A stretch of 47,856 nucleotides of DNA from positions 1 through 47,856 of the forward strand of contig CAYZXL010000034.1 of assembly GCA_964482435.1 (NCBI GenBank). Reading direction: 5' to 3'. The notes under the pieces were generated by a model. That model did no database searches, was not told the DNA's origin, and was given only the letters and a program-made list of their open reading frames with translations. Below, piece by piece: positions 33,481 to 41,612 of this stretch. This DNA comes from CAYZXL01 sp964482435. Lineage in GTDB: Bacteria > Auribacterota > JABMQX01. A program made the translations under genes and the position numbers. Position 1 is the first letter of the stretch. Each line of letters starts with the position of its first letter.

Positions 33481-34863
33481 ATGGAGTGCGTCTTGATTGT
33501 TGATGACGATGAGGGGGCTCGCGAGTCGCTGAGAATTGCCTTGAGGGACCGGTACGAGGTAGTGACGGCGGTGGGCGGTGGCGAGGCTCTCGACCTGCTG
33601 AGCAGACGGCGCGTGGATGTTGTCCTCTTGGACATCGTCATGCCGGGACTGGACGGCCTGGAGGTTCTCAAGGCGATTCGGAAAGACCACAAGGAAATCG
33701 AAAGCATCATGATTTCCGCAACGACGTCGGTCCAAAGGGCGATTGATGCGATGAAGTTGGGCGCCTACAACTACATCGTCAAGCCTTTCGACGTCAGCGA
33801 ACTCAGAATGGTTGTGGACCAGGCGATTCGCTCCAAGAGGCTCGAGGAGGAGGTCAATTATCTCCGCAGCCAGATACACGTTAACAAGAGTTCCGACAGA
33901 ATCATAGGCTCCGCGCCAGGGATGCTGAGCGTCATTCAGAAGATCGAGCAGGTGGCGGATTCGCGCGCGTCGGTCCTGATATCCGGTGAAAGCGGGACGG
34001 GAAAGGAGCTTGTGGCGAGGAGGTTGCACCTCCAGAGCTCGCGGCGGGACAAGCCCTTTGTGGCGCTGCACTGCGCGACGATACCGGAATCGCTTTTAGA
34101 GAGCGAGCTGTTCGGGCACGTAAAAGGGGCTTTCACCAATGCGATCTGTGACCGGGAAGGGAAATTCGAGCTCGCCGACAAGGGAACGCTTTTCCTCGAC
34201 GAGATTGGCGAAATGTCGCCGCGTGTGCAGGCAAAGGTGTTGAGGGTCTTGCAGGAGGGAGAGTTCCGGAAAGTCGGAGGGAGCAAGACCATCTCGGTTG
34301 ATGTCCGGATAATCTCTGCGACTAACCGCGACCTGAAGGAGGAGATTCAAAAAGCGAATTTCAGGGAAGACCTCTATTACCGAATCAACGTGGTGCCGAT
34401 ATATCTCCCGCCATTGAGAGAGAGAAGGGATGACATAGGCGACTTAGCACAGTATTTCCTTTCAGTCTTCGCCGGCGAGTTGAACCCGAAGAAGCCGAAG
34501 TTCTCGGAGGACGCCCTTCAGGCATTGCAGGAATACGACTGGCCGGGAAACGTCAGGGAACTGAAAAACGTGATTGAAAGAGTTATCGTGCTGAACCGGA
34601 CGGCTTCTGTCATAACGAAGGAGCATTTGTCGTGCGACATTGCGCCGACCACCAAGGGCAATGGGGCAATTGACCCGCGGGCGCTCGTCGGGAAGAAGTC
34701 GCTGAGGGAAGCCACGGAGGAGTTTGAGCGGCAGTTGATCGAAGAGGCGCTGAGGGTGTCGAGAGGGGTGCAATCGGAGGCATCAAGGCTCTTGGGAACG
34801 ACGAGAAGGATTCTGGGTTACAAGATCAAGCAGTTGGGGATAGACATGAGCAGAGCTGTTTGA
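33481..34863 (+). CDS. NtrC-type response regulator (REC-AAA+-Fis HTH)
   Basis: 460 residues. The receiver is intact: Asp8-10, phospho-site Asp51 in VVLLDIVMPG and Lys in YIVKPFD. The AAA+ domain has Walker A GESGTGKE, Walker B GTLFLDEIGEM, ATNRDL and FREDLYYRINVVPIYLPPLRER. The C-terminal Fis-type helix-turn-helix (about 415-455) includes EASRLLGTTRRILGYKIKQLG. The sigma-54-contacting loop reads GAFTNA (216-221, Asn220) instead of GAFTGA. A GGAGG box precedes the ATG. Position after the two kinases makes it their likely target. I found no -24/-12 sigma-54 promoter in the surrounding intergenic DNA, so its target genes may lie elsewhere. Confidence 0.94.
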   Translation: MECVLIVDDDEGARESLRIALRDRYEVVTAVGGGEALDLLSRRRVDVVLLDIVMPGLDGLEVLKAIRKDHKEIESIMISATTSVQRAIDAMKLGAYNYIVKPFDVSELRMVVDQAIRSKRLEEEVNYLRSQIHVNKSSDRIIGSAPGMLSVIQKIEQVADSRASVLISGESGTGKELVARRLHLQSSRRDKPFVALHCATIPESLLESELFGHVKGAFTNAICDREGKFELADKGTLFLDEIGEMSPRVQAKVLRVLQEGEFRKVGGSKTISVDVRIISATNRDLKEEIQKANFREDLYYRINVVPIYLPPLRERRDDIGDLAQYFLSVFAGELNPKKPKFSEDALQALQEYDWPGNVRELKNVIERVIVLNRTASVITKEHLSCDIAPTTKGNGAIDPRALVGKKSLREATEEFERQLIEEALRVSRGVQSEASRLLGTTRRILGYKIKQLGIDMSRAV

Positions 34864-34878
34864 GTGCCCGCCGGGCAC
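34864..34878. terminator. Short hairpin after the NtrC-type gene
   Basis: GTGCCC-GCC-GGGCAC begins at the base after the stop codon. It has no T-run, so termination would be weak; uppP starts 115 bases further on. Confidence 0.35.
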
Positions 34879-34992
34879 AACCGTACGAAAGGACGAGTCG
34901 GAAAACTCAAGAGGCTTGCGGAAGTTTTCGTGGGAGAATGACGCCGCGTCTGACCCGGGCGATGCTGAAATCAAGATAGACTAAAGGACCTT

Positions 34993-35766
34993 GTGCAATC
35001 CATTCTGAAGATGGTGATTCTTGGGGTGGTTCAGGGCGCAACGGAGTTTCTGCCGGTGAGCAGCTCCGGACACCTTACAATAATGCAGGATGTTCTGGGG
35101 ATAAAGGAGAACAGGGTTCTTCTGGATGTTTTTTTGCATCTTGGGACCCTGATTGCGATTTTCATTGTGTTCAGAAGAGATTTGCTGAATCTCCTCTCGA
35201 CCAAGAGGACGTGGATTCCGTACCTGATAATTGCTTCTCTACCGGCGGCGGCGGTCGGTTTTACGCTCAACTCGTGCATCGAGCGGGTATTCAATAGCAT
35301 TCAAGCGGTGGGACTGCTCCTCATGGTGAACAGTCTGATTCTGGCCGCTGGAAGCATGGCGGCGAGGCGGAGGCGGGAAATCTTGCCGGTGGGGACAGGA
35401 GGCGCTGTGATAGTGGGCGTGGCGCAAAGCGTGGCGATTCTGCCGGGAATTTCACGGGCGGGGAGCACTGTTTGCTCGGGACTTCTGGTGGGCTGGGAAC
35501 GAAAAGAAGCTGTAAAGTTTTCGTTTCTCCTGGCGATTCCGGCGATTATCGGAGCGACAGGGTTTGAGGTGCTAAAGTCCACGTCGGCTCTTGGATCGGG
35601 CGGCTTTGTGGGACTGGCTTTGTTGGGGCTTGCGGTTTCGGCATTGGTGGGATGGGTTGCGTTGCATCTCTTCATGAAAGCGGTCGAAGGCGGAAAGCTA
35701 TGGGTTTTTGCGGTCTATAGCTTTCTTCTGGGGGCAGCGGTTACGGCTTACAAGTTGGCGGCATAG
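34993..35766 (+). CDS. uppP: Undecaprenyl-diphosphatase UppP/BacA
   Basis: 257 residues of mostly hydrophobic helices. It dephosphorylates undecaprenyl pyrophosphate at the outer face of the inner membrane so that the lipid carrier of peptidoglycan synthesis is recycled. The two signature segments are present: GVVQGATEFLPVSSSGHL near the start and LPGISRAGSTV with SRAGST around residue 155. The start is GTG at 34993 with AAAGGA (34983-34988) four bases before it; no ATG stands nearby. It follows the regulator and precedes ftsK by 72 bases. Confidence 0.95.
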   Translation: MQSILKMVILGVVQGATEFLPVSSSGHLTIMQDVLGIKENRVLLDVFLHLGTLIAIFIVFRRDLLNLLSTKRTWIPYLIIASLPAAAVGFTLNSCIERVFNSIQAVGLLLMVNSLILAAGSMAARRRREILPVGTGGAVIVGVAQSVAILPGISRAGSTVCSGLLVGWERKEAVKFSFLLAIPAIIGATGFEVLKSTSALGSGGFVGLALLGLAVSALVGWVALHLFMKAVEGGKLWVFAVYSFLLGAAVTAYKLAA

Positions 35767-35838
35767 CATTTTCCTGGCGGGTTTGAAGGGGCGGACGAAC
35801 GCCTTTTCGGCTAAGTTGCAGGCAGAAGGAAGTCAGAA

Positions 35839-38082
35839 GTGTTGAGGACAAAGAAGAACAAGCCAGCGATTAAGCACAGGTACGCGGAAGTGTGGGGCTT
35901 GCTCCTCTTTGGGGCAGCAGTGTTTCTGGGGCTGAGTTTGTTCGACTACGACCCCCGGCGAAATCCGCTCCTCACGACAAACTATGGGGCTATTGAGGGA
36001 GGATACACAGGCCCGATAGGAACGGTTGCCGCGTATGGGCTGTACCTGGTTTTTGGACTTGGGGCGGTCGTAATTCCGGTCTTCATGTTCCTCGCCGGCG
36101 TGTTGTTCGTCATTAGAAAGCCGCCGCGCGCGATCCTCGTCAAAGCAGGGTACGTGTTCATAGTTGCTGCATCGCTGTCCTGCATTGCGGAGTTGCAGCA
36201 GAGCCTGGACTTGAGGGAGGCTTTTCCGTTTTTGAAGGGGATGCCTCTTGGCGGGGCTCTTGGGGAGAGACTGGGCAATGGGGTGCTAAGGTCGTACTTG
36301 GGACCCGGAGGCGGCGCTGTGGTCGCAGTCACGGGCTTTGTCGTCGGGACCATGCTCCTGACACGAGTGCAATTCTATCCTTACGCGAGGTTGATGGCGC
36401 GGGCCAGCGGGAAGACGGGAGTGTTTCTGGTAAAGCAGTCGTCGAGGGTAGCGAAAGTCGTCGGGCGGGGTGCAAAGGCACTGTTCAGGAGAATCCCGAG
36501 GTGGAGGCCGAAGGCAAAGGAGGAAGAGGAAACCAAGGCCCTCAGGCAAAAAAAGCCAGCCCCCGCAACAGTTGCAGCGGAGGGCGTCTCTCGCCCGATG
36601 CCGGTGAAGGAAAAGAAGCCCGCCCCGGCGGTCGTGAGCGACTACCAACTTCCTTCCATCGAATTGCTGAATCTTCCGCCGTCGCCTCCGAAGCGCGCCC
36701 TCGCGGAGGACCTGAAGAAAAATGTGGAAGTCCTGGAGAAGACGTTCCGCGATTTCGGGATTGAGGCGACAATAGGAGAAATTCAGCGAGGACCCGTGAT
36801 AACGCGGTACGAGGTCCACCCTGCCCCGGGGGTGAAGGTCACGCGAATCTCAAGTCTTGCCGACGAGATAGCTCTTGCCATGAGGGTGGCGGGCATACGA
36901 GTCACTCCACCGATTCCCGGAAAAGGTGCAATAGGCGTTGAGATACCAAACACAAAGCCAGCGCTGGTTGTCATACGGGAGGTTCTCTCGTCGGAAGAGT
37001 TCCGGGACGCCAGGGGGACCATCCCGCTGGGAATTGGAAAGTCTGTGGCGGGAACTGTCGTCGTCGCGGACCTGACGGATATGCCGCATCTTCTGATTGC
37101 GGGAGCGACCGGTTCCGGGAAAAGCGTCTGCATAAACGCGATTCTGGTGACTTTGCTTTACAGGCTGCGGCCCGACGAGCTGAAGCTTCTGATTATTGAC
37201 CCGAAGAAGATTGAGCTGGGAAGCTACAACGGTTTGCCCCACCTGCTGATTCCGGTAGTGACCGAACCGAAGAAGGTGGCTCTGGCCCTGAACTGGCTCG
37301 TGGCGGAAATGGAGAGAAGGTACGACTACCTCTCCAAGGCCGGGGTCAGAAACATCGCCGCCTATAACGCGCGGCCCATAGACCGCTCGAAGAAGAGCGC
37401 GGAGGAGGAACTGCCGGACCGGCTGCCGTATATCGTAACGGTGATTGATGAGTTGGCCGACCTGATGATGATTACGCCGGTGGATGTCGAGATGGCAATC
37501 ACGCGCCTGGCGCAGCTTTCGCGGTCGGTCGGGATTCACTTAATCATTGCGACGCAGCGTCCGTCGGTGAACGTCATAACGGGGCTCATCAAGGCGAACT
37601 TCCCGGCGAGGGTATCTTTCCAGGTGGCGACGAAAGTGGATTCGCGCACGGTGATTGACGCGAATGGAGCGGAGACTCTCGTGGGCAACGGCGATTTGCT
37701 GTTCATGCCGCCGGGGACCTCGAAGCTCATCCGCGCTCAGGGGACGTACGTTGACGATGCGGAAATCGAGCGGGTGGTGAAATTCATCAAGGACCAGGCG
37801 GGGCCAGCCTACCAGGCGGGTGTTCTACCAAAAGAGGAAAAAGCGAAAGAGGTTGAGGAGGAAGAGGAAGAGGAAGAGCGAATCACCGACGAGCTTTTCG
37901 ACCGGGCGGTGGAAATCGTCCTGCGAACGAATCAGGCTTCCGCCTCAAACCTCCAGCGAAAAATGAAGATAGGTTACGCCAGGGCCGGGCGAATCATTGA
38001 TATGATGGAGCAGCGGGGAATCGTCGGACCCGCCGACGGCAGCAAGCCACGAAAAATCCTCGTCGGAATGCCCGAAGATTGA
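35839..38082 (+). CDS. ftsK: DNA translocase FtsK/SpoIIIE
   Basis: 747 residues, a normal size for a short-linker FtsK. About four N-terminal transmembrane helices (25-190) are followed by a basic and Pro/Lys-rich linker. The motor domain has Walker A GATGSGKS (422-429), LLIIDPKKIELGSYNGLPHL, YIVTVIDELADLMM (Walker B) and IIATQRPSVNVITGLIKANFPARVSF. An acidic Glu run (about 670-685) leads to the C-terminal gamma winged-helix domain (RKMKIGYARAGRIIDMMEQRGIVGPADG). It moves chromosome ends across the septum during division. The start is GTG 35839 after AGAAGGAAG. A TTG follows directly and could serve too. Confidence 0.97.
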   Translation: MLRTKKNKPAIKHRYAEVWGLLLFGAAVFLGLSLFDYDPRRNPLLTTNYGAIEGGYTGPIGTVAAYGLYLVFGLGAVVIPVFMFLAGVLFVIRKPPRAILVKAGYVFIVAASLSCIAELQQSLDLREAFPFLKGMPLGGALGERLGNGVLRSYLGPGGGAVVAVTGFVVGTMLLTRVQFYPYARLMARASGKTGVFLVKQSSRVAKVVGRGAKALFRRIPRWRPKAKEEEETKALRQKKPAPATVAAEGVSRPMPVKEKKPAPAVVSDYQLPSIELLNLPPSPPKRALAEDLKKNVEVLEKTFRDFGIEATIGEIQRGPVITRYEVHPAPGVKVTRISSLADEIALAMRVAGIRVTPPIPGKGAIGVEIPNTKPALVVIREVLSSEEFRDARGTIPLGIGKSVAGTVVVADLTDMPHLLIAGATGSGKSVCINAILVTLLYRLRPDELKLLIIDPKKIELGSYNGLPHLLIPVVTEPKKVALALNWLVAEMERRYDYLSKAGVRNIAAYNARPIDRSKKSAEEELPDRLPYIVTVIDELADLMMITPVDVEMAITRLAQLSRSVGIHLIIATQRPSVNVITGLIKANFPARVSFQVATKVDSRTVIDANGAETLVGNGDLLFMPPGTSKLIRAQGTYVDDAEIERVVKFIKDQAGPAYQAGVLPKEEKAKEVEEEEEEEERITDELFDRAVEIVLRTNQASASNLQRKMKIGYARAGRIIDMMEQRGIVGPADGSKPRKILVGMPED

Positions 38083-38325
38083 GCGGCCGGTTTATTCCCG
38101 TGTCTGCCTGCCAGAAGAGAAATCCCTTTACGACTCTTTCCAGGAGTTTTCAGAAACCTCTCAGGGTCTTTTGCTGATCGCCCGAACCCCGCACAACCCA
38201 AGCTCTCATGCTTTGCCAACCGAGCGCGCCGCGAGGCGGAACGTCGGCGAGGGTGCTCTGGGCTGCGAAACAGTCGAGTTCACGAGGCTGAGCTCCCTGC
38301 TCTTACGAAGAAGCGCGCCCCCGGG

Positions 38326-38823
38326 CTACTCGCTTTTGGGAAGGTCGAGGAATGTCGCGCCGCAGTTGTCGCATGTGGTCGCGTCGCGGGGGATGATTTC
38401 GCCACAAGAGGGACAGTTCTTCAGGAATCCGCGAAGGGTGAGGCTCGGTCTCTTTGGCATGAGTCTGACAAGAAGAAGAGCCGCGAAGACAACCACGACA
38501 AAAAAGATGAGGTGCGCGAGGAAGTTGCCAATGTAGAATCGGGTCTCGCCCACTCTGATTTGAAGGTTTCGCCAGTCGCCGCCCGGTGAGACGAGACCGA
38601 CGAACGGCATCAGCAGGTCGAACACGAAGGATTTGATGAGGGAGCTCAGGGCTATCCCGGCGACAATGGCCATGACGAAAAACGCCACGACCTCGCGCGC
38701 GAGAACCCTTGAGAATTTCTTGAGTTTGTCCAGCTCTCCGCCGAGGAACTCTTTTGAGCTTCGGGTGATGCGCCGAACAACATTTCCGACCTGGCTGATA
38801 GCGCTTCGGATTTTGCCTTTCAT
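38326..38823 (-). CDS. mscL: MscL-type mechanosensitive channel with C-terminal zinc ribbon
   Basis: 165 residues. After an amphipathic N-terminal helix (1-45) come two transmembrane helices: VVAFFVMAIVAGIALSSLIKSFVFDLLMPFVGL and FLAHLIFFVVVVFAALLLVRLM. The order, loop length and DLLMP...G pattern match MscL, the large-conductance channel that opens under osmotic shock. The tail differs from the usual one: it ends in a two-knuckle zinc ribbon with CPSC (C137, C140) and CDNC (C151, C154) instead of the cytoplasmic helix bundle alone. The N-terminal extension is also longer than in E. coli. AAGG precedes the ATG. The MscL assignment rests on pattern, not on strong identity. Confidence 0.75.
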   Translation of the reverse strand: MKGKIRSAISQVGNVVRRITRSSKEFLGGELDKLKKFSRVLAREVVAFFVMAIVAGIALSSLIKSFVFDLLMPFVGLVSPGGDWRNLQIRVGETRFYIGNFLAHLIFFVVVVFAALLLVRLMPKRPSLTLRGFLKNCPSCGEIIPRDATTCDNCGATFLDLPKSE

Positions 38824-39253
38824 GATACCTTGCCAAAACGCGAAAAACGGGAATGCTACGCAGCAACTAACCCGGGTTATTCATGGGCTCCAACCAGCCC
38901 TCTCCGACGGCCCATTTGGTGTCAGGCCCAGCGGTTGCAGAAGCGTAGCCTCAAGACTTACTGTAACGCCTCAGTCATGCCTGCGCCGGAGCATGTTGAA
39001 AGCCCTCGACATGGTGCGCGCGACAGCGTGGCATCCCGCCTTTGGCGGGACCCATGTAAAATCATGGGCAGGATGCCCATGCCACTAAGAACTCCTACCT
39101 CTCTTCTGTGCGGACGACATCCGCACCTCCACCCAAGAGTGAGGCCTTACGAGTGACCAATGCGGGGGCGAACTTCCCGCCTCTGGTCGGAAACCCGCGC
39201 CACAACTTGGCGTGTGCGCCGACATACGACCCGCCACAGGACCTACCCGCGCA
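38824..39253. other. Intergenic region with a 58-bp repeat element
   Basis: About 430 bases between the channel gene and trpG. The element at 39028-39085 is the only structured part seen. ORFs across it read through palindromes and have no coding look. Confidence 0.5.
39028..39085. repeat. 58-bp palindromic element with GTGGCAT/ATGCCAC ends
   Basis: Terminal 7-bp inverted repeats GTGGCAT (39028-39034) and ATGCCAC (39079-39085) enclose three hairpins: CCCGCC-TTT-GGCGGG (39035-39049), CCCATG-N6-CATGGG (39051-39068) and CATGGGCA-GGA-TGCCCATG (39063-39081). The last two share bases and cannot form together. Size and plan resemble the 55-bp elements at 17018 and 46843, though the sequence differs. 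Confidence 0.7.
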
Positions 39254-39820
39254 CTATGTTATATCGAGGAAATTCTTGAGTATGCGCTTTCCCTCAACGG
39301 TCAGGATGGATTCGGGATGGAACTGGACGCCGAAGGTCGTGTGCTCGAGGTGAGCGAGTCCCATAATCTCGTCCTGGTCGGTCCAGGCGGTAACACGCAA
39401 CACGTCGGGAAAACCGCTTCGGGAAACAATCAGAGAATGGTATCTCGTCGCCTCGAATGGATTCGGGATGTCGCGGAGGATGCCGCTTTTATCGTGGTAA
39501 ATCATGGAAGTTTTTCCGTGCATGAGACGCGGAGCACGAACGACGTTCCCGCCAAAGACCTCTCCCATGCACTGATGTCCGAGGCAGACGCCGAGCAGAG
39601 GCACTCTGCCGCTGAAGTGGCGGATGACGTCGTTTGAGATTCCGGCTTCTCTGGGCGTGCAGGGGCCGGGCGAAATGACGATGGCCTTTGGCTTGAGCTC
39701 CTCGATTTGCGGAATCGCCACCTTGTCGTTCCGAAAGACGCGAAGGTCCGCCCCCAACTCGCCGAGGTACTGCACGAGGTTATAGGTAAACGAATCGTAG
39801 TTGTCAATCACGACGATCAT
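39254..39820 (-). CDS. trpG: Anthranilate synthase glutamine amidotransferase subunit
   Basis: 188 residues, class I glutamine amidotransferase. The triad is Cys79 (LLGVCLGHQCMGE), His168 and Glu170 (GVQFHPESIL). It also shows IDNYDSFTYNLVQYL, VISPGPCTP and HGKTSMI. It supplies ammonia from glutamine to TrpE and in many bacteria also to PabB. It starts five bases after the trpE stop. No further trp genes follow inside the window. Confidence 0.95.
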   Translation of the reverse strand: MIVVIDNYDSFTYNLVQYLGELGADLRVFRNDKVAIPQIEELKPKAIVISPGPCTPREAGISNDVIRHFSGRVPLLGVCLGHQCMGEVFGGNVVRAPRLMHGKTSMIYHDKSGILRDIPNPFEATRYHSLIVSRSGFPDVLRVTAWTDQDEIMGLAHLEHTTFGVQFHPESILTVEGKRILKNFLDIT

Positions 39821-39825
39821 GGCAA

Positions 39826-41301
39826 CTACCCAAATGACTGGGCGAGGGCGATGGCTTTAACCATGCCGCGGGCTTTGTTTTCGGTTTCCTGGAATTCCTT
39901 TTCGGGGTCGGAATCAGCGACGATGCCCGCCCCGGCTTGAACGCAGCATTTATTTCCTTTCATTACGACGGTGCGAATGGTTATCGCGGAATCGAGGTTG
40001 CCGGAGAAGCTGAAATACCCGACGGCGCCGCCGTATGGGCCGCGTCTGGTTTTTTCAAGCTCCTCGATTATCTGCATGGCGCGGATTTTGGGTGCGCCGC
40101 TGAGCGTGCCCGCGGGGAAAGATGATTTCAGGACATCGAATGCGCTATAACCTTTCTTCAGGTGCCCGACGACGTCCGAGACGATGTGCATGACGTGGGA
40201 GTATCTTTCGACGACCATCAACTCAGGAACTCTGACGCTGCCGAATTCGGACACCCTCCCGACATCGTTTCGCGCAAGGTCAACGAGCATTATGTGCTCG
40301 GCTCGTTCTTTCGGGTCGGAGAGGAGTTCTTTCTCGAGGGCGAGGTCGGCTTCGGGTGTTTCGCCGCGTGGTCGAGTGCCCGCGATGGGGCGAGTTTCGA
40401 TGACTCCGTCCTCGCACTTGACGAGCAGCTCCGGCGACGAGCCGGCAATGGCGAGGTCGTCGAGCTTGAGATAGTACATATACGGGGACGGGTTGACTGC
40501 CCGCAGGGAGCGGTAAACGTCGAATGGTCTCGCGGAGCTTGACATATCGAGACGACGCGACAGGACAACCTGAATGATGTCCCCGGCTTTGATGTATTCC
40601 TTCGATTTGCGGACAGCCTGCTTGAACTCCTGCTTCGAGAATCGGCAACGGACTTCCGGGAACTGGAGAACGCCTGACGTGGATACGGTCGAGGGCTGAA
40701 GCGGGCGAGAAAGCATCCCGACGAAGCGGTCAATACGCGCGATGGCCTCGCGGTAAGCCTGTTCGGGCGACGAATCAATCAGAGCGTTGGAGACGACCTT
40801 GAGAGTACGGTTGACGTGATCGAAGATGAGGACGGTGTCCGTGATAAGAAAATAAAGCTCGGGAAGGGGGATGTCGTCTTCGTTGCGTTGAGGGATGTCC
40901 TCGATGTACTGGATGACATCGTAGGAGATGTAGCCGACTGCGCCGCCGGTAAAGCGGTGAAGCTCCGGGAGCTCGACGGCTTTATAGCGGGCGATGAGGC
41001 GAGCAAGCTCGTCGAGGGGATTGCCCTCGACGGAATACTCTCTGACCACACCGTTCTCGGTCAGGGTGATTTCCTTTCCTTTCGACCTGAAGATGATTCG
41101 GGGGTCGCTTCCCAAAAAGGAGTATCTGCCGATGTTCCCGCCTCTCTCGACGCTCTCCAAAAGAAAGCCGAAGGGGCTGCTGTCAATTTTCCGAAAGGCG
41201 GAGACGGGCGTCTCCATGTCGGCGAGGAACTCGCGGAAAACCGGGACGATGTTGCCTTTTTCGGCGAGTCTCAAAAAGAGTTTTTCGTCGGGGAAATACA
41301 T
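39826..41301 (-). CDS. trpE: Anthranilate synthase component I
   Basis: 491 residues. It converts chorismate to anthranilate, the first step of tryptophan synthesis. The N-terminal FGFLLESVERGGNIGRYSFLG holds the LLES element that binds feedback tryptophan. The chorismate-binding core has VVLSRRLDM, RPIAGTRPRGET (Ala in PIAGT as in TrpE, not Lys as in PabB), LVDLARNDVGRV, FPAGTLSGAPK and CVQAGAGIVADSDPEKEF. A weak AAGG box precedes the ATG. No leader peptide with Trp codons was recognised upstream; the upstream DNA is a cluster of palindromes. Confidence 0.96.
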   Translation of the reverse strand: MYFPDEKLFLRLAEKGNIVPVFREFLADMETPVSAFRKIDSSPFGFLLESVERGGNIGRYSFLGSDPRIIFRSKGKEITLTENGVVREYSVEGNPLDELARLIARYKAVELPELHRFTGGAVGYISYDVIQYIEDIPQRNEDDIPLPELYFLITDTVLIFDHVNRTLKVVSNALIDSSPEQAYREAIARIDRFVGMLSRPLQPSTVSTSGVLQFPEVRCRFSKQEFKQAVRKSKEYIKAGDIIQVVLSRRLDMSSSARPFDVYRSLRAVNPSPYMYYLKLDDLAIAGSSPELLVKCEDGVIETRPIAGTRPRGETPEADLALEKELLSDPKERAEHIMLVDLARNDVGRVSEFGSVRVPELMVVERYSHVMHIVSDVVGHLKKGYSAFDVLKSSFPAGTLSGAPKIRAMQIIEELEKTRRGPYGGAVGYFSFSGNLDSAITIRTVVMKGNKCCVQAGAGIVADSDPEKEFQETENKARGMVKAIALAQSFG

Positions 41302-41612
41302 TTGCCTTGGGTCCTAAGGCGGTTGACTTATCTCATCCACGCTCGCTCAACGAGTCTGTGCCCGGGCGTTTTGTAGCGCCACGCGGCTGAAGCCCTCGCG
41401 CGGGAAGCCCCGCTGAAGCGGGCTCCGGTGGCGGGACGCGAGCCACCTTCAACCCCCCGCTAAAGCGGAGGGCTACGGGGGATGCCGGCTGTAAGCCGGC
41501 AGTCCAGCGGTCCGGTCACCCAGGCTGCCCTTAGCAAGCCCTGGCACTCACCAACGCTTGCAGTATCGCTCGAATACGGCCCCACTCCCGTACGCGGGCC
41601 GCACAGACCTCT
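41302..41612. other. Intergenic palindrome cluster upstream of trpE
   Basis: About 310 bases between the M16 gene and trpE. Between 41409 and 41500 four hairpins follow one another: CCCGCT-GA-AGCGGG (41409-41422), GGTGGC-N9-GCCACC (41427-41447), CCGCT-AA-AGCGG (41457-41468) and GCCGGCT-GTA-AGCCGGC (41484-41500). No gene is seen. Confidence 0.6.
41484..41500. repeat. Small hairpin of the GCCGGCT family, copy 2
   Basis: GCCGGCT-GTA-AGCCGGC with the same 7-bp stem as 14921-14936. It is the last of four consecutive hairpins upstream of trpE. Confidence 0.6.
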
